NCBI GenBank assembly: GCA_028278325.1 | Contig: JANQEO010000053.1 | Span: 1 to 49,787, forward strand | DNA: 49,787 bases | Direction: 5' to 3' | DNA from: Candidatus Binatia bacterium | GTDB taxonomy: Bacteria; Desulfobacterota; Binatia; UBA1149; JAJCZL01 | In this document: positions 1-10,119 of the stretch, piece after piece | How the letters are laid out: each line of letters begins with the position of its first letter | Position numbering within the stretch: the stretch's first letter is position 1 | The notes under the pieces: generated by a model | What the model saw: the letters and a program-made list of their open reading frames with translations, nothing else | Database searches by the model: none | What the model was told of the DNA's origin: nothing | Position numbers and translations under genes: made by a program

Positions 1-1301
<1,301 letters not shown>

Positions 1302-1317
1302 CCGGCCTCGTCACCTC

Positions 1318-2061
1318 GTGACCTCCCAGTCTTCTGCGCCGCTGCCTCGCCACGTCGCCATCATCATGGACGGCAACGGACGTTGGGCCACATCCCGTGG
1401 GCTCAGGCGTATTCAAGGCCACCGCCGCGGCAAGGATTCCGTCAAGGAGATCGTCGAGACGGCCCGTGAGATAGGCATCGAGTACCTGACCCTCTATGCC
1501 TTCTCCAGCGAGAACTGGGAGAGGCCGCGTCGAGAGGTTGACGCCCTCATGGGGTTGCTGCGGCGCTACCTCAAGACCGAACTCAACAAGATGATGCGCA
1601 ACGAGATTCGACTCCGCGCCATCGGCAACCTGCGAAAACTCCCGCGCGAAGTGCTCTCGGAACTGCGCTCGGTCGAAAAGGCCACCCGGCACAACGACAA
1701 GATGACGGTTCAGTTGGCGGTCAGCTATGGGGCCAGAGAAGAGATCGCGCTGGCCACCCGCAAGATCGCCCGCCAGGTTCGTGACGGGTTGCTCGATGCG
1801 GGCGACGTCGATGAAGAGGTCATCGGTGACAATCTCATGACGGCCGGCATCCCCGATCCCGACCTCCTCATTCGCACTTCCGGAGAGATGCGCCTCTCGA
1901 ACTTCCTGCTGTGGCAGCTGGCCTATACCGAGATCTACGTGACCGACATCTTGTGGCCGGACTTTCGCCGCGCCGAGTTCCTCGACGCGCTCGAGCACTA
2001 CAAGACTCGTCAGCGACGCTACGGCAAAACGGGCGAGCAGTTCGCTCAACAGGGGGCATGA
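1318..2061 (+). CDS. uppS: Isoprenyl transferase (undecaprenyl diphosphate synthase)
   Basis: cis-Prenyltransferase that makes undecaprenyl diphosphate, the lipid carrier for peptidoglycan and other envelope polymers. Seen: IIMDGNGRWA with the catalytic Asp at residue 18, the HRRGKDSVKEIV segment, LYAFSSENW, and the C-terminal DPDLLIRTSGEMRLSNFLLWQ signature followed by WPDF. GTG start; 247 residues, normal length. The stop is directly followed by the GTG start of cdsA, so the two are probably co-translated. Confidence 0.96.
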   Translation: MTSQSSAPLPRHVAIIMDGNGRWATSRGLRRIQGHRRGKDSVKEIVETAREIGIEYLTLYAFSSENWERPRREVDALMGLLRRYLKTELNKMMRNEIRLRAIGNLRKLPREVLSELRSVEKATRHNDKMTVQLAVSYGAREEIALATRKIARQVRDGLLDAGDVDEEVIGDNLMTAGIPDPDLLIRTSGEMRLSNFLLWQLAYTEIYVTDILWPDFRRAEFLDALEHYKTRQRRYGKTGEQFAQQGA

Positions 2062-2865
2062 GTGCTTCGTAATCGAGTTCTGACCGCCCTGGTTACGATA
2101 CCGGCGCTGATCTGGTTCATCCTGTGGTCGCCGACTTGGATGTTCCAGCTCTTGGTGCTCACGGCGACTTTCATCGCGCTACGCGAATTCGCGGCGATGG
2201 GGCTGGACGGTATTCCCTATGCCGCCACCATGACCACCGTAGGGGGGATGGCCATCGCTTTGGCCATGGCTCAAGGCCAGAGCGGCGTACTGATCTCGGC
2301 GGGGCTGGTCGTGTGCCTGGTTGGAACCCTGTTGCTGACCCTCGCCCTGGCCGAAGACATGCACGAGAGCGTCAGTCGTGCGGCCATCATCCTGCTCGGC
2401 GCCTTGTACGCCGGCATGTTGTTGCCGCATTTCATCTGGCTCCGGGCCTTGTCCCAGGGGCCGGCTCTGACCTTCTTCGTGGTGGCGGTGGCAATGGCTG
2501 GCGACGTCGGCGGCTATTTCGGGGGCCGGGCTTTCGGGCGCATCAAGCTGTGGCCTACGGTCAGTCCCAACAAGACCGTCGAAGGCGCCGCCGTCTCTCT
2601 GACCTGCAGCATCTTGGCCGGCGTGATCGTCAATGCAGTCCTGCTGACCAGGCCCCTTCCGGGCTGGGAGGTGGTCGTGGTGTCGGCTGTCGCCGGTATG
2701 CTGGCTCAGTGCGGTGACTTGCTGGAGTCGATGATCAAGCGAGCCTTCGATGCCGACGATTCAGGGTGGATTCTGCCCGGCCACGGCGGTGTGCTCGACC
2801 GCACGGACAGCCTCGTGCTCCCCGTCGTCTTCGTCTACTACTACGCCATCCTCGGGGCGGCCTGA
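2062..2865 (+). CDS. cdsA: Phosphatidate cytidylyltransferase (CDP-diglyceride synthase)
   Basis: Integral membrane enzyme that converts phosphatidic acid and CTP to CDP-diacylglycerol, the precursor used by pssA further along the window. The 267 residues are mostly hydrophobic, with about 7-8 membrane segments. The C-terminal signature is present (SMIKRAF...SGWILPGHGGVLDRTDS). One departure from the usual pattern as I remember it: the position normally written K-D before SG reads D-D here (DADDSG). GTG start immediately after uppS. No dxr gene follows, although dxr commonly sits between cdsA and rseP. Confidence 0.95.
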   Translation: MLRNRVLTALVTIPALIWFILWSPTWMFQLLVLTATFIALREFAAMGLDGIPYAATMTTVGGMAIALAMAQGQSGVLISAGLVVCLVGTLLLTLALAEDMHESVSRAAIILLGALYAGMLLPHFIWLRALSQGPALTFFVVAVAMAGDVGGYFGGRAFGRIKLWPTVSPNKTVEGAAVSLTCSILAGVIVNAVLLTRPLPGWEVVVVSAVAGMLAQCGDLLESMIKRAFDADDSGWILPGHGGVLDRTDSLVLPVVFVYYYAILGAA

Positions 2866-2918
2866 ACGGCCTCTGAGCCAAGCGTCCCAAGGGCTTGGAG
2901 GGCCGCGTTAACTTGTTT

Positions 2919-2947
2919 CTGGCAACCGGCGAATAATCCACTAAAAT
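2919..2947 (+). promoter_or_regulatory. Probable sigma70-type promoter for rseP
   Basis: CTGGCA (2919-2924), a 17-base spacer and TAAAAT (2942-2947): four of six and five of six consensus matches. Transcription would start around 2953-2955, almost on the GTG at 2956, so the mRNA would be leaderless or nearly so. Confidence 0.45.
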
Positions 2948-2955
2948 AGAGCGCC

Positions 2956-4035
2956 GTGAGCATCGAAAGCTTTATCGCACCAGTTGCCGTACTGGCCCTC
3001 GTGATTTTCGTGCACGAGCTCGGCCACTTTCTCGTTGCCAAATGGTGCGAGGTCGAGGTTCAGGTCTTTTCCATTGGATTCGGCCCCACGGTGGTTTCCA
3101 GGACCTGGGGTGAGACCGAATACCGCATAGCGGCCATCCCCCTGGGCGGATACGTGCGCATGGCCGGCCAGGACGATTCCGAGGATTTTGCTCCCAAGGA
3201 CCCGTCACGAGGGTTCTCCGTCAAGAACCTCAAGCAGCGCTCGGCCATCGTGGCGGCAGGTCCGGCGGTCAACTTCGCCTTCGCCTTTGTGGTGTTTGCG
3301 GGGATGGCTCTATTCTACGGCCAGCAAGTGCCGGTGGACGAGGCCCGGGTGAGGGCCGTGCTCGAAGGCGCCCCGGCAGCCGGGGCCGGCGTCGCAGCGG
3401 GTGACACCATCGTCAGCGTCAACGGTGAGCCCATCGCAACCTGGGAAGCCCTCCACGAGAGCGTCAAGACCAGCGACGGCAACGAGCTGCAGATCGTCCT
3501 GAGAGCGAGCGACGGAGGTGAACGTACTGTTGCTGTAACGCCCGAGTTGCGCGATCAGCGTGATCATCTCGGAGAGGTGATCGGCAAGGGCTATATCATC
3601 GGCATCGAGCGTGACACCGAGCGTGTCAGCAGCGGCGTCTTCGAATCCTTGCAGACCGGAGCTTTGGCTACCTGGGGATGGACCAAGCTCACCTTCGAGA
3701 CCCTCGGGAGGCTCATGCAGCGCCGCTTGTCCTTCTCGGATCTCGGCGGGCCCATCATGATCGGTCAGGTTGCCAGCAGCCGTGCCGCCGACGGGCTCGA
3801 GCCGGTATTGCACTTCATGGCCATCATCAGCATCAACCTGGGTGTGATCAACATACTGCCCATACCCGTGCTCGACGGCGGCTACCTGCTGTTCTTCCTC
3901 ATCGAAGCCCTCAGGGGAGGCAGGCCCATCCCCGTCCGCTACCGCGAGATAGCCCTGCACGCCGGCATCGTTCTCATTCTTACCGTCATGGTGCTGGTTA
4001 CCTTCAACGACATCTCGCGCATAGTAACCGGGTGA
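2956..4035 (+). CDS. rseP: RIP metalloprotease RseP (site-2 protease, M50)
   Basis: Membrane zinc protease that cleaves transmembrane anti-sigma factors and spent signal peptides. Seen: the zinc motif HELGH at residues 20-24 in the first membrane helix, one PDZ-like domain around residues 110-190 (GAPAAGAGVAAGDTIVSVNGEP), and the LDGG motif with the third zinc ligand Asp307, followed by a last membrane helix. At 359 residues it matches the one-PDZ form rather than the about 450-residue two-PDZ E. coli form. The GTG start at 2956 must be close to correct because HELGH is only 20 residues in. No Shine-Dalgarno sequence is visible. The stop overlaps the tsaB GTG. Confidence 0.95.
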   Translation: MSIESFIAPVAVLALVIFVHELGHFLVAKWCEVEVQVFSIGFGPTVVSRTWGETEYRIAAIPLGGYVRMAGQDDSEDFAPKDPSRGFSVKNLKQRSAIVAAGPAVNFAFAFVVFAGMALFYGQQVPVDEARVRAVLEGAPAAGAGVAAGDTIVSVNGEPIATWEALHESVKTSDGNELQIVLRASDGGERTVAVTPELRDQRDHLGEVIGKGYIIGIERDTERVSSGVFESLQTGALATWGWTKLTFETLGRLMQRRLSFSDLGGPIMIGQVASSRAADGLEPVLHFMAIISINLGVINILPIPVLDGGYLLFFLIEALRGGRPIPVRYREIALHAGIVLILTVMVLVTFNDISRIVTG

Positions 4036-4754
4036 CGAGAGCCGCCCCTCCCGGATACGTACTCGGCATAGACACGGCAGGCGCGCGGCCGGGAGTTGCC
4101 CTGGCCATCGCCGGCCGTGTGGTCGCCGAGCGCTATCAGGCCGACGGCCGGGCCCGCGGTGAGATAACCGCGGGATTCATCGAGTCCCTGTTCGAAGAGG
4201 CGGGCATCTCGGCCCGCGACCTTTCCTTCATCGGCGTCGTGACGGGGCCGGGTTCGTTTACCGGACTGAGGATCGCACTCGGTCTGGCTCGTGGCCTGTG
4301 CCACGGACGCGAAATCGCGGTCGTGGGCATCAACGCCCTGGAGTTGGCGGTCGAGGCGTCGGGTCTCGGCAAGGGCCGGGTTTGGGCTCTGCTGCACGCC
4401 GGCAGGAACAAGGTCTACGCGGCGACCTACGAAGTCGACGCCGGGGGGCTCGAGCTTTTGTCGGAGGCGATTGCCGCCACGGCAGCCGAGGTGGCCGGCC
4501 GTATAGAGCACGAGACGGGGTCCTGGACCTTGGTCGGCGATGCCGCCGGCCTGGTGGCCGCCGAGCTTTCGAGCTCTTGCCCGGCGAAGGTCGTCGAAAC
4601 GGACGCAAAGAGGGCCAACACGCTTGCGCTCATGGCCGAAAAGGCCGCGCTTTCCGGCCAAGGCATGGCCGCCCATCAGGTCATGCCCCTGTACGTCGGC
4701 GGCACTCAGCCACGCGCTCGGGGCGAGACCGGTGGGAGGCCGCCGGGGCGCTAG
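4032..4754 (+). CDS. tsaB: tRNA threonylcarbamoyladenosine biosynthesis protein TsaB
   Basis: Partner of TsaD and TsaE in making the universal t6A37 modification of ANN-decoding tRNAs; ASKHA fold without catalytic activity of its own. Seen: LGIDTAGARPGVAL near the N-terminus and the family hallmark VTGPGSFTGLRIALGLARGL. The chosen start is the GTG at 4032, overlapping the rseP stop as GTGA, which gives 240 residues. The frame is open further upstream, inside rseP, but that part is not protein-like. The C-terminal tail after PLYVGG is short and low-complexity. Confidence 0.94.
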   Translation: MTRAAPPGYVLGIDTAGARPGVALAIAGRVVAERYQADGRARGEITAGFIESLFEEAGISARDLSFIGVVTGPGSFTGLRIALGLARGLCHGREIAVVGINALELAVEASGLGKGRVWALLHAGRNKVYAATYEVDAGGLELLSEAIAATAAEVAGRIEHETGSWTLVGDAAGLVAAELSSSCPAKVVETDAKRANTLALMAEKAALSGQGMAAHQVMPLYVGGTQPRARGETGGRPPGR

Positions 4755-4805
4755 GATCGCCTGCAGTAAGTGCGCGAAAATGAAAGGCTTTTGCCCGGGA
4801 CGGAA

Positions 4806-4834
4806 TTGACATGCGGGGCCCACGCTTGTAAGCT
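4806..4834 (+). promoter_or_regulatory. Sigma70-type promoter upstream of the DUF465 gene
   Basis: A perfect TTGACA (4806-4811), exactly 17 bases, then TAAGCT (4829-4834). The predicted start near 4841 leaves a leader of about 20 bases carrying the strong AGGAGGTGA ribosome-binding site. Confidence 0.55.
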
Positions 4835-4860
4835 GCGCGCGCCGAACCCAGGAGGTGAAG

Positions 4861-5106
4861 ATGGAATCACATGACGAGGATTTGGCAAAGTCTCTCGTTG
4901 ACACAGACCCCGAGCTCCGCGCCGCCTACGAGGAGCACAACAGGCTGAAGGCCAGGGTTGAGGAACTGGCGGGAAGGGCTCACCTCTCACCCGGCGAAGA
5001 GGTAGAAAAGAAAAACTTCCAGAAGCTCAAGCTCGCCGAGAAGACCAAGATCCTCAAGATCTTGGAGGACTATCGAAAGAGTCACAGGGCCGACTCGACG
5101 GCCTGA
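4861..5106 (+). CDS. DUF465 (YdcH-type) small coiled-coil protein
   Basis: An 81-residue, highly charged, helical protein with no membrane segment. The segment AAYEEHNRLKARVEELAG...EVEKKNFQKLKLAEKTKILKIL matches the DUF465/YdcH pattern as I know it: a short antiparallel coiled coil of unknown biochemical function. The ATG at 4861 is chosen because AGGAGGTGA lies 5-6 bases before it; the in-frame GTG at 4855 is part of that ribosome-binding site. It has its own promoter and stands between tsaB and ilvN, where ilvB would be expected. Confidence 0.85.
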   Translation: MESHDEDLAKSLVDTDPELRAAYEEHNRLKARVEELAGRAHLSPGEEVEKKNFQKLKLAEKTKILKILEDYRKSHRADSTA

Positions 5107-5121
5107 AACTCATTTCGAAAC

Positions 5122-5151
5122 TGTCGGTGCCCGTTTACTGGCGCACCGACA
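5122..5151 (+). other. Strong hairpin between the DUF465 gene and ilvN
   Basis: TGTCGGTGC (5122-5130) pairs perfectly with GCACCGACA (5143-5151) around a 12-base loop. No T-run follows, so it is not a classical intrinsic terminator. A second weaker hairpin (GGGT...ACCC with a CGC/GCG inner helix) lies around 5174-5200. Together they fill most of the 123-base leader before ilvN and could be a Rho-independent-like end, an mRNA stabiliser or a regulatory leader. Confidence 0.5.
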
Positions 5152-5229
5152 CGACAGCCAGAGTTGCCCGTCGGGTTCGCTTCCGAGGCGTGACCCGAAG
5201 ACAGGGCCGTGTATCAGGCAAGAACGTAG

Positions 5230-5769
5230 ATGGCAGAGACGCATAGACATACGATATCGGTTCTCGTGCAGAACGAGTTCGGCGTGTTGGCTCGCGTCTC
5301 GGGCCTGTTCAGCGGCCGCGGCTTTAACATCGAGAGTCTGTCGGTGGCCGAGACCATCGACCCGACGGTGTCCCGTATAACGCTCACCACGACCGGTGAT
5401 GATGCCGTCGTCGAGCAGATAATAAAGCAGCTCAACAAGCTGGTTCCGGTCATCGAAGTCGTGGACTTCCGCAAGGGCGACTACGTCGGCCGGGAGCTTG
5501 CCCTGATCAAGGTCGCAGCAGACGATGCGACACGCGGCGAAGTCATGAACATCGTCGAGATCTTCAGGGCGAAGATCGTCGATGTCGGGCCGACGGAATA
5601 CATCATCGAAATGACAGGGGATGACGACAAGATACGCGCGATTATCGATTTGCTGCGTCCGATCGGGATCAAGGAAATCGCACGCACCGGTAAGACCGCG
5701 CTGTTCAGGGGCGCGCGTCTGCTCACGGTCGGACCTCCTGAAGCCAAGAAAAAGAAAAAAGCCGGGTAA
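5230..5769 (+). CDS. ilvN: Acetolactate synthase small (regulatory) subunit
   Basis: Regulatory subunit of acetohydroxyacid synthase; it binds valine and activates the catalytic subunit IlvB in branched-chain amino acid synthesis. Seen: an N-terminal ACT domain (HTISVLVQNEFGVLARVSGLFSGRGFNIESLSV), the conserved KQLNKLVPVIEVVD linker, and the C-terminal ALS_ss domain with RAKIVDVG and EIARTGKTALFRG. The length of 179 includes a lysine-rich tail. ilvC follows after 12 bases. The catalytic ilvB gene is not next to it. Confidence 0.96.
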   Translation: MAETHRHTISVLVQNEFGVLARVSGLFSGRGFNIESLSVAETIDPTVSRITLTTTGDDAVVEQIIKQLNKLVPVIEVVDFRKGDYVGRELALIKVAADDATRGEVMNIVEIFRAKIVDVGPTEYIIEMTGDDDKIRAIIDLLRPIGIKEIARTGKTALFRGARLLTVGPPEAKKKKKAG

Positions 5770-6798
<1,029 letters not shown>

Positions 6799-6829
6799 CC
6801 GGACTTGCCTGGAGGAGCAGCGCCGAGTT

Positions 6830-7462
6830 TTGAAGTTCGCCCGTGAAGGTTACGTCGTGTCGGCGGTTCCGGCCGCCGCCGCTCTGATCGCGGCACTCTT
6901 GGGAGCTTGGCCCTACGCGTGGGGGTTGCTGATTCTCGCCACGGCCGCGCTCCTGTTCTTCAGGGATCCCGAGCGCACTCCGCCCGGCGACGAGCTTTGG
7001 GTCGTGGCACCTGCCGACGGCCGCGTGGTCGCGGTCGACGAAATCTCGGGAGGACACCGGCTCTACCACGCCGTGGACAAGCGGGTCGCGATCTTCATGT
7101 CTCCGCTCAACGTCCACGTGAACCGCTCTCCTGTCGATGCCGTCGTCGAAGCCGTCGAGCACCGGTCAGGAAGTTTCAAGGCCGCTTATTCGGCCGACGC
7201 CTCCGAGGCCAACGAATCCAACGCTCTGCTCATGAAGTCGCGCCTGGGCTTCTCCGTCGTGGTCGTGCAGATTGCCGGCTGGCTCGCTCGCAGGATTCGC
7301 TGCTGGGCCGGTGAAGGTTCGTCCCTGGCCAGAGGGGAGCGGTTCGGCTTGATAATGTTCGGCTCCAGGGTCGACGTTTACCTGCCCGCCTGCATCTCCG
7401 TGACCGTAGCGGTGGGTGACAAAGTGGTGGCCGGCGAATCCGTAATAGGGAGAGCCCAGTGA
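6830..7462 (+). CDS. psd: Phosphatidylserine decarboxylase proenzyme (short form)
   Basis: Makes phosphatidylethanolamine from phosphatidylserine using a self-generated pyruvoyl group. Seen: a hydrophobic N-terminal segment (about residues 8-44), FFRDPERTPP, PADGRVV, the FMSPLNVHVNRSP block, and the self-cleavage site Gly178-Ser179 within ERFGLIMFGSRVDVYLP. At 210 residues it belongs to the short, soluble-tail type usually found next to pssA. The TTG start at 6830 lies 12 bases after GGAGGAG. The stop overlaps the pssA GTG. Confidence 0.95.
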   Translation: MKFAREGYVVSAVPAAAALIAALLGAWPYAWGLLILATAALLFFRDPERTPPGDELWVVAPADGRVVAVDEISGGHRLYHAVDKRVAIFMSPLNVHVNRSPVDAVVEAVEHRSGSFKAAYSADASEANESNALLMKSRLGFSVVVVQIAGWLARRIRCWAGEGSSLARGERFGLIMFGSRVDVYLPACISVTVAVGDKVVAGESVIGRAQ

Positions 7463-8283
7463 GCGCAATGTATCGGCGTAGAGCCCAAAGAACCGCGCGC
7501 ATCCGAGACGTCAGCGCTCCGCGCAGGGGCGTTTACCTCGTACCCAACATGATCACGTCTGCAGGATTGTTCTGCGGGGTGTTCTCCATCGTCCAGACCA
7601 TGCAAGGCGAGTACATCAAGGCGGCCCTCGCCATTCTCGCCGCTCAGGTCTTCGACATGCTCGACGGCCGCGTAGCCCGCATGACCAACACGTCGAGCCG
7701 CTTCGGCATAGAGTACGACTCCCTTTGCGATCTGGTCTCCTTCGGTGTGGCGCCGGGCCTGCTCATATACAGCTGGGCGCTGATTCCCTGGGCGGCCTGG
7801 GGCTGGCTGGCCATCGCTATGTACGTGATCTGCTCGGCGCTGAGGCTGGCGCGCTTCAATACCATGGTTGGAGTATCGAGCACCGGACATTTCTTGGGAC
7901 TGCCCGTGCCCGCCTCGGCGGCAATGCTGGCCTCGGTCGTTCTCATGTACCAGTACGTCGGGCGGGAGGGATTGCCCGACAAGCATGTGGCGCTTCTGCT
8001 CGTGACCTATCTGCTGGCCGTGCTGATGGTAAGCACTATTCCCTACGCCAGTTTCAAGAACCTCAAGCTTCACCGCCGACAGCCCTTGTGGACGCTGATG
8101 ATCGGCATCTTGTTCTTGATGGTCTTGATCGCCGAGTACCAACTGGTGATCTTCCTGTCGGTGTCGGTATACGTGGCTTCGGGCCCGCTGGGCTGGTCCT
8201 GGGACGAGCTGGCGGGACGCCGGCGTACTCGTGGAGACGAGGCGGACGACGAAGAAGAAGTTCCTCTGGAATCCAGCGGTTGA
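7459..8283 (+). CDS. pssA: CDP-diacylglycerol-serine O-phosphatidyltransferase
   Basis: Membrane enzyme joining CDP-diacylglycerol and serine to give phosphatidylserine, the substrate of the preceding psd gene. Seen: the CDP-alcohol phosphatidyltransferase signature DMLDGRVAR...GIEYDSLCD and about seven membrane segments. An acidic C-terminal tail (RGDEADDEEEVPLES) ends the 274 residues. The GTG start overlaps the psd stop (GTGA), so the pair is translationally coupled. Confidence 0.95.
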   Translation: MSAMYRRRAQRTARIRDVSAPRRGVYLVPNMITSAGLFCGVFSIVQTMQGEYIKAALAILAAQVFDMLDGRVARMTNTSSRFGIEYDSLCDLVSFGVAPGLLIYSWALIPWAAWGWLAIAMYVICSALRLARFNTMVGVSSTGHFLGLPVPASAAMLASVVLMYQYVGREGLPDKHVALLLVTYLLAVLMVSTIPYASFKNLKLHRRQPLWTLMIGILFLMVLIAEYQLVIFLSVSVYVASGPLGWSWDELAGRRRTRGDEADDEEEVPLESSG

Positions 8284-8329
8284 CACGTCGGGCCCGCGAG
8301 CGGTACAGTTTAAAGACTGGTAAGAAGCC

Positions 8330-8398
8330 ATGTTGCGCAAGTCGGACAGCCTATACCTCCTGCTTATCAGCCCCGTACGGGGCTCCGAGGTGGTCTGA
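8330..8398 (+). CDS. leuA leader peptide (attenuator, leuL-like)
   Basis: A 22-codon open frame, ATG at 8330 to TGA at 8398, beginning MLRKSDSLYLLLISPV and ending in EVV. Five of the first 12 codons are leucine, four of them (CTA, CTC, CTG, CTT) within residues 8-12, and Ile and Val codons follow. It lies before an intrinsic terminator and leuA. This is the arrangement of amino-acid attenuators: ribosome stalling at Leu codons when charged tRNA-Leu is scarce would favour an antiterminator. The reading is direct; the function is inferred. Confidence 0.75.
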   Translation: MLRKSDSLYLLLISPVRGSEVV

Positions 8399-8420
8399 GC
8401 GCAGACAGGGCCACGAGAGA

Positions 8421-8497
8421 GCCACGGACGGGGACGCAACGCCCGTGGCATCATGAAGAGATGACAGCCGCGGGCTCCCCCGCGGCTTTTTTGTTTT
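8421..8497 (+). terminator. Attenuator hairpins and intrinsic terminator before leuA
   Basis: Terminator: AGCCGCGGG (8466-8474), a four-base loop, CCCGCGGCT (8479-8487), then a T-run to 8497. Upstream, GCCACGG (8421-8427) pairs with CCGTGGC (8443-8449), and CCCCGTACGGGG (8371-8382) is a hairpin inside the leader peptide frame. These elements can be ordered as pause, competing and terminator helices; which ones are mutually exclusive needs folding. leuA begins 50 bases after the T-run. Confidence 0.8.
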
Positions 8498-8546
8498 CTG
8501 CCGAAGAGCCGCGTGGCGGGCCCGCGACGAGCAGAGGTAGAAGAAA

Positions 8547-10097
8547 ATGAAAGTCGCCGAAGACTACGTACAGATATTCGATACGACGCTCAGAGACGGT
8601 GAGCAGTCGCCGGGCTGCACCATGAACGTCGAAGAGAAGGTGCTCATCGCCCAGCAACTCGAAGCCCTGGGGGTCGATGTCATCGAAGCCGGTTTCGCCG
8701 CCGCATCGCCCGGCGACTTCGAATCGGTGCAACGCGTGGCAGGCACGGTAAGCAACAGCGTCGTCTTGAGCCTGTCGCGCACCCGCGAGGCAGACATAGA
8801 CAAAGCCATCGCAGCCGTGGAAGGGGCTGCCAAGCCAGGTATCCACGTCTTCATAGCTACGTCCGACCTGCACCTGGAGCAGAAGCTCGGCATGAGCCGC
8901 CAGGAGGTCATCGACGCTGCGGTATGGGCGGTGGAGCACGCCAAGAAGCACCTGGACTATGTCGAGTTCTCCGCCGAGGACGCCTCGCGCAGCGACGTGG
9001 ACTACCTTTGCCAAGTGTTCTCGGAAGCAATCAAGGCGGGAGCCTGCGTCTGCAACGTGCCCGACACCACCGGCTACGGTGTGCCGGCGCAGATTCGCGA
9101 GATGTTCCGCTATCTAAAGGAAAACACAGAGGGCGGGCACGACGTCATCTGGAGTGCTCACAATCACAACGATTTGGGTTTAGCAGTGGCGAACTCGCTG
9201 GCCGCGATAGAGGGTGGCGCACGGCAGATCGAGTGCACGATAAACGGCATCGGAGAGAGGGCGGGCAACACGTCGATGGAAGAGGTGGTCATGGGTATAG
9301 AGACCCGTAGGGACTACTTCAACGTGCACACCGGCATCGTCACCGAGCAGATCTACCCGGCCAGTCAGCTGCTCTCCAAGGTCATCGGCGTGTCGATAGC
9401 GCCCACGAAGCCCATCGTCGGCGAAAACGCTTTTGCTCACGAAGCGGGCATACACCAAGACGGAGTGCTCAAGAACGCTACGACGTATGAGATCATGAAG
9501 CCCGAGAGGGTCGGGCGCCTGAGCAACTCGATAGTGCTGGGCAAGCATTCCGGACGTCACGCTTTCGCTGAGCGTCTCAAGGCGTTGGGGATCGATCTGG
9601 AGGCGGTGAACGTCGCCGACGCTTTCGATCGTTTCAAGGTGCTGGCCGACAAGAAGAAAGAGATTTTCGACGAAGACCTCTTCGCATTGGTCGCCGAGGA
9701 ATCCGACGTTCCGAAACGTTACGAGCTGGTGGGCCTCGACGTCGATTCGAGCCTCGACGGGACGCCTCGCGCCAAGGTTACACTGCTGGTCGACGGCCAG
9801 GAGCGCTCTCACGAAGGCGGTGGTGACGGTATCGTCGACGCCTGCTATCAGGCGATAAAGCGCGTGACCGGCCTGGACCCCAAGCTCGAACGCTATCAGG
9901 TCAAAGGCATAACCGGCGGAACCGATGCCATCGGTGAGGTTACTTGTTTCATACGGGTCGGAGACGTCGGCGTGCGCGGCCATGGCGTGCACACCGACAT
10001 CATCATGGCCAGTGCGCTGTCCTACGTTGATGCTTTGAATCGCTTCGAGTACCGGACGCCCGTGGTCAGCGGCGAAGCCAGGGAGGTCGGGCCCTGA
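8547..10097 (+). CDS. leuA: 2-Isopropylmalate synthase
   Basis: First committed enzyme of leucine synthesis: 2-oxoisovalerate plus acetyl-CoA to 2-isopropylmalate. Seen: the catalytic barrel start FDTTLRDGEQSPGCTM, the metal motif HNHNDLGLAVANSLA, CTINGIGERAGNTSMEEVVM, and the C-terminal LeuA dimer/allosteric domain (about residues 390-510) that carries leucine feedback inhibition. 516 residues, normal length. The ATG at 8547 follows GCAGAGGTAG. It is preceded by its own attenuator, so it is probably controlled separately from psd-pssA. Confidence 0.97.
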   Translation: MKVAEDYVQIFDTTLRDGEQSPGCTMNVEEKVLIAQQLEALGVDVIEAGFAAASPGDFESVQRVAGTVSNSVVLSLSRTREADIDKAIAAVEGAAKPGIHVFIATSDLHLEQKLGMSRQEVIDAAVWAVEHAKKHLDYVEFSAEDASRSDVDYLCQVFSEAIKAGACVCNVPDTTGYGVPAQIREMFRYLKENTEGGHDVIWSAHNHNDLGLAVANSLAAIEGGARQIECTINGIGERAGNTSMEEVVMGIETRRDYFNVHTGIVTEQIYPASQLLSKVIGVSIAPTKPIVGENAFAHEAGIHQDGVLKNATTYEIMKPERVGRLSNSIVLGKHSGRHAFAERLKALGIDLEAVNVADAFDRFKVLADKKKEIFDEDLFALVAEESDVPKRYELVGLDVDSSLDGTPRAKVTLLVDGQERSHEGGGDGIVDACYQAIKRVTGLDPKLERYQVKGITGGTDAIGEVTCFIRVGDVGVRGHGVHTDIIMASALSYVDALNRFEYRTPVVSGEAREVGP

Positions 10098-10119
10098 GCC
10101 CAGGCCTCGGCTTCCGCGC

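Noticed and set aside
3678..4031. N-terminal extension of tsaB into rseP
   Set aside because: The translation is His/Arg-rich nonsense in the rseP frame shadow; the GTG at 4032 gives the normal TsaB N-terminus.
5107..5229. Degraded ilvB remnant before ilvN
   Set aside because: No trace of TPP-enzyme motifs in any frame; the gap is only 123 bases and filled by hairpins.
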